5,344 nucleotides of DNA, taken from Patescibacteria group bacterium (GTDB lineage Bacteria; Patescibacteriota; Minisyncoccia; Phycocordibacterales; EsbW-18). Where the stretch lies: contig JAUPUE010000036.1 of the NCBI GenBank assembly GCA_030917725.1, positions 1 to 5,344 of the forward strand, read 5' to 3'. The notes under the pieces were generated by a model. The model was not told the DNA's origin. It saw only the letters and a program-made list of their open reading frames with translations, and searched no databases. Numbering within the stretch: position 1 is the first letter of the stretch; each line of letters opens with the position of its first letter. The translations under genes and the position numbers were made by a program. Positions 1-4,742 of this stretch are shown here, in pieces.

Positions 1-747
1 GGGCCTCACATTTCGCTTACTGCAGACCCGATCTTTCACATCGGCTCTTTTCCGGTAACCAATTCCCTCTTCTTGGCGACAATCATCATGGTGCTCTTTG
101 TGGCCCTCGCCACATGGCTCCGGGGTCGATTCAAGCTTGTTCCTTCAATGATTCAGAACGTCTTTGAGATGTTCATTGAGGCGCTTCTCGACTTGATGGA
201 CAGCGTTCTCGGCGAGCGCCGTCTTTCTGAGAAATACATGCCGATTGTTGCAACGATTTTCTTGTTCGTGCTTTTCTCAAACTGGTTCGGTCTCTTGCCT
301 GGTGTCGGTTCGTTCATCATTGGTGAACATGCAACACCGTTGCTCCGCGCGCCGTCTGCAGATCTCAACTTCACACTTGCACTCGCTATCATCTCCGTTA
401 TCTCGGCAAACCTCTTTGGTATTGGAGCGCTCGGTATCCTTAAACACGCCTCCAAATTTATCTCATTCAAAAACCCAATTGCCTTCTTCATTGGCATCAT
501 CGAGCTGGTCTCCGAGGTTGCAAAGATGATTTCATTCTCATTCCGTTTGTTCGGAAACGTCTTTGCTGGAGAAGTCTTGCTTGCGATTATCGCTTTCTTG
601 GCTCCATACGTGCTCCCAATTCCATTTCTTGGTCTCGAAGTCTTTGTTGGCGTCATCCAAGCACTCATCTTCTCGATGCTCACCATCGTCTTCATCGCCA
701 TTTCGATTGCCGACCACGACGACCACGCTCCCGAAGCTGCACATTAG
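1..747 (+). CDS. atpB: F1Fo ATP synthase subunit a, 5'-truncated by the window edge
   Basis: Membrane stator subunit that forms the two proton half-channels against the c ring. The frame is open from base 1 (GPHISLTADPIFHIGSFPVTN...), and these residues already match the conserved amphipathic N-terminal region of subunit a. The TTG at position 73 is therefore an internal leucine, not the start; the true start lies upstream and 248 residues are visible. Hydrophobic segments lie near visible residues 21-39, 80-98, 121-140, 160-178, 189-206 and 214-236. The essential arginine is R182 in SFRLFGN (E. coli R210), followed by E191 (E. coli E219). E213 sits where E. coli has H245, and Q220 matches Q252. 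The family signature DLNFTLALA is near residues 119-127. The C-terminal tail is rich in His and Asp (ADHDDHAPEAAH). It ends in TAG, 91 bp before atpE. The family assignment is certain; only the missing N-terminus is unknown. Confidence 0.97.
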   Translation, partial: GPHISLTADPIFHIGSFPVTNSLFLATIIMVLFVALATWLRGRFKLVPSMIQNVFEMFIEALLDLMDSVLGERRLSEKYMPIVATIFLFVLFSNWFGLLPGVGSFIIGEHATPLLRAPSADLNFTLALAIISVISANLFGIGALGILKHASKFISFKNPIAFFIGIIELVSEVAKMISFSFRLFGNVFAGEVLLAIIAFLAPYVLPIPFLGLEVFVGVIQALIFSMLTIVFIAISIADHDDHAPEAAH

Positions 748-772
748 AACACACTCTCCACAGCTTTTTTCT

Positions 773-792
773 GGCCTCATTCAAGGCTTTTT
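773..792 (+). terminator. Weak terminator-like or attenuator hairpin between atpB and atpE
   Basis: GCCT at 774-777 can pair with AGGC at 784-787 around a six-base loop (CATTCA). A G-U pair (773/788) can extend the stem to five, and TTTTT follows directly at 788-792. The stem is short for an intrinsic terminator, so partial termination or 3'-end protection of the atpB segment is more plausible than a full stop. The downstream genes belong to the same complex, which argues against a complete terminator. The pairing is read from the sequence; the function is inferred. Confidence 0.25.
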
Positions 793-808
793 GGTATCAT
801 GCACGGCG

Positions 809-838
809 TATTAACCGGGGTAATATCATAATTTTTGT
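809..838 (+). promoter_or_regulatory. atpE leader with inverted repeat and a -10-like TAATAT
   Basis: TATTA (809-813) and TAATA (821-825) form an inverted repeat around seven bases (ACCGGGG), followed by an AT-rich run up to the atpE ATG. TAATAT at 821-826 resembles a sigma70 -10 box, but no convincing -35 lies 16-18 bases upstream (CATGCA at 798-803 matches TTGACA only at its last two bases), and transcription from it would leave a leader of only a few bases. TATCAT also occurs twice, at 795-800 and 824-829. This is the only spacer in the operon long enough to hold control signals. It could be an extra promoter, an RNA structure or a translation enhancer for the c subunit, which is needed in many copies. 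Confidence 0.25.
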
Positions 839-1066
839 ATGGATCTAGAGACAATGAAACTCGTCGCAGCCATGGGAACCATCGCAGTCGGCGCTATCGG
901 ACCAGCTATCGCTATCGGTATGATCGGATCACGTGCCACTGACGCTATCGGACGCAATCCTGAAGCAGCACCAAAAGTTCAGACAGCCATGATTTTGGCT
1001 CTCGCTTTTGCCGAGGCTATCGCCATCTACGCGCTCGTTATCGCGCTCATCATCAAGTTCGTTTAA
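839..1066 (+). CDS. atpE: F1Fo ATP synthase subunit c (proteolipid ring)
   Basis: Encodes the 75-residue hairpin protein that assembles into the rotating ring and carries ions on a membrane carboxylate. Two hydrophobic helices (about residues 7-31 and 48-74) flank the polar loop GRNPEA (38-43), with R39-N40-P41 being the gamma/epsilon-facing loop signature (RQP in E. coli). The ion-binding carboxylate is E59 in AFAEAIAIYALV. The Na+ ligands of Ilyobacter-type rings are missing: Ile26 sits where the helix-1 Gln would be, and Ala60-Ile61 replace the Ser-Thr after the Glu, so proton coupling is predicted. The helix-1 packing motif reads G21-x-A23-x-A25-x-G27 rather than GxGxGxG. The ATG at 839 is the only sensible start and gives normal family length; no Shine-Dalgarno is seen. 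It lies 91 bp after atpB and 18 bp before atpF. Confidence 0.97.
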   Translation: MDLETMKLVAAMGTIAVGAIGPAIAIGMIGSRATDAIGRNPEAAPKVQTAMILALAFAEAIAIYALVIALIIKFV

Positions 1067-1084
1067 GCGGTCGTTTCCGTCACG

Positions 1085-1591
1085 ATGGCTGATCTCTTCC
1101 GCTCACTCGGGATCGACTGGCGTTTGTTGCTGAGTCAGGCAGCAAACTTCATCATCCTTCTTATCGTTCTCCGCGCATTCGTCTATGCGCCGCTTTTGCG
1201 CGTTCTCAAAGAGCGCCGAGCCCGCATCGAAGAAGGTCTCGCAAAGGCCGACGAGGCAGACAAGCGTCTCATCGACGCCAACGAAATGGCTGCAGCCAAG
1301 ATGAAAGAGGCTGAACGCGAAGGACTCTCGGTCATCGCCGACGCTCGCATCAAAGCAGTCAAAGACAAAGCCGCTGCAGACGAAAAGCTCAAAATCGAAG
1401 AAGCTGCAGCTCGTGTGAACCTTGAAGAAATAATGAAGCGTCGCCGCATCGAGGCAGATGCCGCACTTGCTCACGAAGAAGGGGCCATCATTAAGGCTGC
1501 CATCCTCAAGACCGTCGAACTCTCACCTGATGCTGTTGATGATGCCCTCATCGCACAAGCCATCACTCACGTCAAACAAAACCGATCATGA
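1085..1591 (+). CDS. atpF: F1Fo ATP synthase subunit b (peripheral stalk)
   Basis: Stator subunit that anchors delta and the alpha/beta hexamer to the membrane. The 168 residues have the standard layout: a short N-terminal segment (LGIDWRLLLSQ), one transmembrane helix at about residues 18-36 (AANFIILLIVLRAFVYAPLL), then a long, charged, Ala/Glu/Lys/Arg-rich helix from about residue 38 to 150 suited to the right-handed coiled coil of a b dimer. The membrane-to-stalk junction has the typical LKERRARIEEGL. Length is within the usual range of about 155-170. Only one b gene is visible, so a homodimer is expected rather than b/b'. The start ATG follows atpE by 18 bases with a GC-rich leader (CCGTCACG) and no Shine-Dalgarno. 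The stop TGA overlaps the atpH start (ATGA), suggesting coupled translation with delta, its binding partner. Confidence 0.95.
   Translation: MADLFRSLGIDWRLLLSQAANFIILLIVLRAFVYAPLLRVLKERRARIEEGLAKADEADKRLIDANEMAAAKMKEAEREGLSVIADARIKAVKDKAAADEKLKIEEAAARVNLEEIMKRRRIEADAALAHEEGAIIKAAILKTVELSPDAVDDALIAQAITHVKQNRS
1588..1591 (+). promoter_or_regulatory. ATGA stop/start overlap coupling atpF and atpH
   Basis: The TGA stop of atpF (1589-1591) is embedded in the ATG start of atpH (1588-1590). With no Shine-Dalgarno in the preceding 20 bases (CACGTCAAAC then AAAACCGATC), initiation of delta most likely depends on ribosomes finishing subunit b. This supports the atpH start choice. Confidence 0.7.
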
Positions 1592-1962
1592 ACCGCACCG
1601 CACGCCACTACGCAGAAGCATTCGTAAACGCCCGCCGCGAAGGTGGTGCTGCAGACGAGGTCCTCATCAGCAATCTCCTCAAGATCGTCGATAAACACAA
1701 CGACCGCCGCAAGCTTCCTGCAATCCTCGCGCAGATCGAGAAGCTTCTCATCACCGAACGCGGCGGTTCGCACTTTGCCATCACATCAGCTCGCACACTC
1801 AGCCCCGAGACACGTGCAGCGATGGAGAGCCTTGGAGGTCCCGACGATGTGATGACGTTCTCAACCGACGCATCACTCGTTGCAGGTATGAGGATTGCCA
1901 AAGACCATGAGCACGAGCTCGATTATTCATTCTCGCGCGCCGTCAGCCGCCTTTTCCAATAA
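1588..1962 (+). CDS. atpH: F1Fo ATP synthase subunit delta, unusually short
   Basis: Stator protein that joins the b stalk to the top of the alpha/beta hexamer (bacterial counterpart of OSCP). Only 124 residues, against about 175-180 in E. coli and most bacteria. The N-terminus keeps a delta-like first helix (TARHYAEAFVNA, residues 4-15, compare E. coli VARPYAKAAFDFA). Residues about 26-53 resemble the last helices of the N-terminal bundle (NLLKIVDKHNDRRKLPAILAQ). The C-terminal half is canonical: ITSARTLSPET near 65-75 and a closing block with SLVAGMRIAKDHEHELDYSFSRAVSRL (about 95-122), matching the E. coli [22 protein letters not shown] region. By eye about 45 residues, roughly helices 2-4 of the six-helix bundle, are missing. 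The frame is intact and terminates normally with TAA, so this looks like a compact form, not a broken gene. Identity is supported by position and the C-terminal pattern. Confidence 0.9.
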   Translation: MNRTARHYAEAFVNARREGGAADEVLISNLLKIVDKHNDRRKLPAILAQIEKLLITERGGSHFAITSARTLSPETRAAMESLGGPDDVMTFSTDASLVAGMRIAKDHEHELDYSFSRAVSRLFQ

Positions 1963-1976
1963 GTTATAAGTAATTT
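1963..1976 (+). promoter_or_regulatory. AT-rich atpA leader without Shine-Dalgarno
   Basis: The 14-base spacer GTTATAAGTAATTT separates atpH from atpA. Only 3 of the 20 bases before the ATG are G or C, and there is no AGGAGG-like core. The T-run directly before ATG resembles the leader of atpD (ends AAATTT) and, less exactly, that of atpE. Low-structure AU-rich leaders can recruit ribosomes without a Shine-Dalgarno; that role is inferred here. Confidence 0.4.
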
Positions 1977-3497
1977 ATGTCATACGATATCGTCGAACAA
2001 CTCAAGAAAGAGATCGCCGGATTCAAACACTCGCCCGATTGGGAGTCGGCTGGCCGCATCATCGAAGTCTCCGACGGTATCATCCGTTTCTCGGGACTTT
2101 CAAAGACACAGAGTCAGGAACTCCTCACCATCGAGACTGACGGCGCACCTGTCGCGGCGCTCGCGCTCAACTTGGAAGACGAGACGGTCGGTGCCCTCAT
2201 CTTGGGAGATGCATCACGCGTCACCGAGGGTTGTCGCGTCACCGGCACCGGCACCATCCTTTCGATCCCCGTGGGTGATGAGTTGATCGGTCGCGTTGTT
2301 GATCCTCTTTGTAATCCTGTTGATGGAAAAGGCCCGCTCTTCGCTGATATCACTAAGGCACAGCGCAATACGCTCGAGAATGAAGCTCCGTCTGTTGTTG
2401 AGCGTGAGTCGGTGAACACTCCCCTTCACACCGGTATCAAAGCTATTGACGCGATGATCCCGATCGGCCGTGGACAGCGCGAGCTCATCATTGGTGACCG
2501 CACGACTGGAAAAACTGCAATCGCGCTCGACACCATCATCAACCAGCAGTTCGACACCAAGCGCCGCCGTCCTATTTGTATCTACGTCGCTATCGGACAA
2601 AAAGAAGCGAAGACCGCGCGCATCGTCGAGACATTGCGTGAAAAAGGCGCACTTGCCTACACCATCGTTGTTTCAGCACCGGCTTCATCACCTGCATCGA
2701 TGTGGTACCTCGCACCATTCACCGGCTGTGCAATCGGGGAATATTTCCGCGACAAGGGCGAAGACGCTGTCGTTGTCTACGACGACCTTTCAAAGCACGC
2801 GTGGGGTTACCGTGAGATCTCGCTTCTCCTCCGCCGTCCACCGGGTCGTGAGGCATACCCTGGTGACGTCTTTTATCTTCACTCCCGTCTTCTCGAACGC
2901 GCCGCAAAACTTTCTAAAGAAAAAGGTGGTGGATCGCTCACTGCGCTTCCGATTATCGAGACGCAACTCAACGACGTCACCGCATACGTCCCAACGAACG
3001 TCATCTCGATTACCGACGGACAGATCTATCTCGAAAGCGATCTCTTCAACCAAGGTATCCGTCCTGCGGTGAACGTCGGTCTCTCGGTCTCGCGTGTCGG
3101 TTCTGCCGCTCAGACCAAAGCCATGAAAAAAGTGGCAGGGAAGTTGCGTCTTACACTCGCCCAGTTCCGCGAGCTTCAGGCCTTCGTCCAATTTGCATCA
3201 GACGTCGATGAGATGACCAAAAAGCGTATCCGCGAAGGACAGGTGATGACCGAGGTACTCAAGCAAAACGACCTCTCGCCGCTTCCGTTCGAGATTCAAG
3301 TTGTTCTTTTCTTCGCAGCGCTCCGCGGACGCTTTAACGACGCGCCGCTCGAATCACTCGCCGTCACACAAGAGAAGTTCATCGAATACCTCACGAGCCT
3401 CCACGCGCCGCTTCTCACCGAAATCCGCGACAGCGGTGAGATCACCAATGCAACGGAAGCAAAGCTCGTCGAGGCGCTCGAACGATTCAGCATCTAA
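1977..3497 (+). CDS. atpA: F1Fo ATP synthase subunit alpha
   Basis: Non-catalytic nucleotide-binding subunit of the alpha3beta3 hexamer; 506 residues, normal for the family. It begins with a short amphipathic helix (MSYDIVEQLKKEIAGF) that docks delta, then the beta-barrel domain (about 20-95), the nucleotide-binding domain (about 96-378) and the C-terminal helical domain. The P-loop is GDRTTGKT (173-180, K179/T180); E. coli has Gln where this protein has Thr176. Other signatures are IPIGRGQRELIIGD, YVAIGQK, DDLSKHAWGYRE, SLLLRRPPGREAYPGDVFYLHSR (in part), SLTALPIIET and TNVISITDGQIYLE. The arginine finger that reaches the beta catalytic site is R373 in SVSRVG (E. coli R376). The ATG gives the usual N-terminal length. 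Arg codons are nearly all CGC or CGT. It lies 14 bases after atpH and 13 before the DUF1653 gene. Confidence 0.98.
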   Translation: MSYDIVEQLKKEIAGFKHSPDWESAGRIIEVSDGIIRFSGLSKTQSQELLTIETDGAPVAALALNLEDETVGALILGDASRVTEGCRVTGTGTILSIPVGDELIGRVVDPLCNPVDGKGPLFADITKAQRNTLENEAPSVVERESVNTPLHTGIKAIDAMIPIGRGQRELIIGDRTTGKTAIALDTIINQQFDTKRRRPICIYVAIGQKEAKTARIVETLREKGALAYTIVVSAPASSPASMWYLAPFTGCAIGEYFRDKGEDAVVVYDDLSKHAWGYREISLLLRRPPGREAYPGDVFYLHSRLLERAAKLSKEKGGGSLTALPIIETQLNDVTAYVPTNVISITDGQIYLESDLFNQGIRPAVNVGLSVSRVGSAAQTKAMKKVAGKLRLTLAQFRELQAFVQFASDVDEMTKKRIREGQVMTEVLKQNDLSPLPFEIQVVLFFAALRGRFNDAPLESLAVTQEKFIEYLTSLHAPLLTEIRDSGEITNATEAKLVEALERFSI

Positions 3498-3510
3498 ACT
3501 TTTAATCGAT

Positions 3511-3792
3511 ATGCAATACAAAAAACTTGATACATCGGTGGTACGAAACGGAGTCTACGAACACTACCGAGGCAATAAATGTATCGTTGTTGATATCGCA
3601 AAAGATGCGGATAAGGAAGGTGACGAATTCTGTGTCATCTATCGGGCTCTATATGACCATGGTCAACTGTACACAACCGCAATTGATCGATTCACCGGAA
3701 TGAACTCTGCTGGAGAGCCTCGCTTCCGTCTCTTAAAAATCGAGGAAGAAAACAGAAATCCGGAACACGTATACCCAACGATTACGATGTAA
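3511..3792 (+). CDS. DUF1653-family small protein inserted in the ATP synthase operon
   Basis: A 93-residue soluble protein with no signal peptide or membrane segment. Its core matches the DUF1653 pattern as I know it: G-x-Y-x-HY-[KR]-G near residues 14-21 (NGVYEHYRGN), a strand with conserved Val/Ala (IVVDIAKDADKEGDE), VIYRALYD (42-49), an aromatic/charged F block (AIDRFTGM) and G-x-x-RF near 67-71 (GEPRFRLLKI). DUF1653 has no established function and I assign none. The reading frame is open well upstream inside the atpA 3' end; the ATG at 3511 is chosen because it follows the atpA stop by 13 bases and places the HYRG motif at the usual distance. It ends 5 bases before atpG, so co-transcription is likely. 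Composition differs from its neighbours: 122 of 282 bases are G or C (43%), and 5 of 7 Arg codons are CGA, CGG or AGA. This suggests later insertion or low expression. Confidence 0.85.
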   Translation: MQYKKLDTSVVRNGVYEHYRGNKCIVVDIAKDADKEGDEFCVIYRALYDHGQLYTTAIDRFTGMNSAGEPRFRLLKIEEENRNPEHVYPTITM

Positions 3793-3797
3793 AACTC

Positions 3798-4721
3798 ATG
3801 GAATCCCCACACGTCCTCAAAGGAAGAATCGCGAGCATCAAGAACATCCGCCAGATCACCAAGGCGATGGAGCTTGTTGCTGCGACCAAGATGCGCAAGA
3901 GCCAAGAGATTGCGCTCGCTTCCCGCCCCTACGCTTTTGAGGCGTTGCGCCTGCTCAAAGAGCTCACAAATCTTCCCGAGGACCACGCAGCTGCATTACC
4001 CCCACTCCTCACTCCTCGTCCGATTAAGCACCAGCTTTTCGTTGTTGTGACATCAGACAAAGGCCTCGCAGGGTCGTTCAACGGAGCAGTGCTTCGAACA
4101 TTTGACCGCATGTGTGCAAAAGACGGCATCGATCTTACCGATGAACGCTATCACTGCATCGGCATTGGACTCAAAGCAATCCAGCACCTCAAGCGTCGCG
4201 GCGCGCACATCGTTGCGTCATTCGTCCGCGCCGGAGACTACGCGAGTGTCGAACAGGTCCGCCCGATCGCCAATGCGATTATCGAAGGATACGAAAACGA
4301 ATCATGGGATGCGGTAACCGTATTCTCGACACACTTCCGCAACGCACTCAAACAAGATGTGTTGGTACGCTCGCTTCTCCCTATCACGTACGAAGGTGTT
4401 AAAGCACTTACCGACGAGATTGCAACATCCAAAGGAGGGTCAACAGAACAAACCGCACCTATCACCGGAGATTATCTTCTTGAACCTGAGCCAACTCCGC
4501 TCCTTGCCAGCCTCGCTCGCCATCTCGTCTTGATGCAGGTCTACCACCTTGTTCTCGAAGCAAACGCGTCCGAGCACTCGGCACGGCGCGCAGCAATGAA
4601 AAGCGCGGCAGATAATGCGCGAGATCTTGGTGAGTCGCTCGGCCTCCTGTACAACAAATCGCGTCAGGCAGCGATCACGAAGGAAATCATTGAGATCAGC
4701 GCGGGTTCACTTACATCATAA
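3798..4721 (+). CDS. atpG: F1Fo ATP synthase subunit gamma (central shaft)
   Basis: Rotor shaft that turns inside the alpha/beta hexamer and couples it to the c ring; 307 residues, slightly longer than the E. coli 287. The N-terminal coiled-coil helix carries the signature LKGRIASIKNIRQITKAMELVAATKMRK (residues 7-34). The middle Rossmann-like domain has TSDKGLAGSFN (85-95, E. coli-type GLCGGLN) and the strand TVFSTHFRNAL (174-184). The C-terminal helix is intact: EPEPTPLL (229-236), ASEHSARRAAMKSAADNAR (257-275), then YNKSRQAAITKEIIEISAG (285-303), the region that contacts the beta catch. RRAAM replaces the more usual RMxAM, so a conserved Met is Arg here. The start ATG lies 5 bases after the DUF1653 stop with no Shine-Dalgarno; reinitiation from the upstream gene is likely. 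The assignment is certain. Confidence 0.97.
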   Translation: MESPHVLKGRIASIKNIRQITKAMELVAATKMRKSQEIALASRPYAFEALRLLKELTNLPEDHAAALPPLLTPRPIKHQLFVVVTSDKGLAGSFNGAVLRTFDRMCAKDGIDLTDERYHCIGIGLKAIQHLKRRGAHIVASFVRAGDYASVEQVRPIANAIIEGYENESWDAVTVFSTHFRNALKQDVLVRSLLPITYEGVKALTDEIATSKGGSTEQTAPITGDYLLEPEPTPLLASLARHLVLMQVYHLVLEANASEHSARRAAMKSAADNARDLGESLGLLYNKSRQAAITKEIIEISAGSLTS

Positions 4722-4742
4722 TCAGTCATTTAAAATAAATTT
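4722..4742 (+). promoter_or_regulatory. AT-rich atpD leader without Shine-Dalgarno
   Basis: The 21-base spacer between atpG and atpD is almost all A and T in its second half (TTTAAAATAAATTT before the ATG); only 3 of the 20 bases before the start are G or C. No AGGAGG-like core is present. The final AAATTT resembles TAATTT before atpA. A translation-enhancing role for the beta subunit, made in three copies per complex, is an inference. Confidence 0.4.

Noticed and set aside
153..701. 182-codon open frame on the minus strand opposite atpB
   Set aside because: It mirrors the codon bias of atpB, has low-complexity Ser/Lys/Met-rich sequence and resembles no family I know.
73..747. TTG at 73 as the start of atpB
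   Set aside because: The same frame is open to base 1 and the upstream residues (DPIFHIGSFPVTN) are conserved subunit a sequence, so the gene is simply cut by the window edge.
799..831. Ten-codon mini-ORF (MHGVLTGVIS) just before atpE, as a possible leader peptide
   Set aside because: No Shine-Dalgarno, no codon-run signature of attenuation, and a frame this short is expected by chance. Only conservation in relatives would revive it.
2470..3072. 200-codon open frame in another plus frame inside atpA
   Set aside because: Ser/Arg/Thr-rich translation typical of an out-of-frame reading of a conserved gene; alpha is intact in its own frame.
3301..3510. Upstream extension of the DUF1653 frame into atpA
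   Set aside because: The extension overlaps the conserved alpha C-terminus and is Ser/Arg-rich shadow sequence; the family motif begins shortly after the ATG at 3511.
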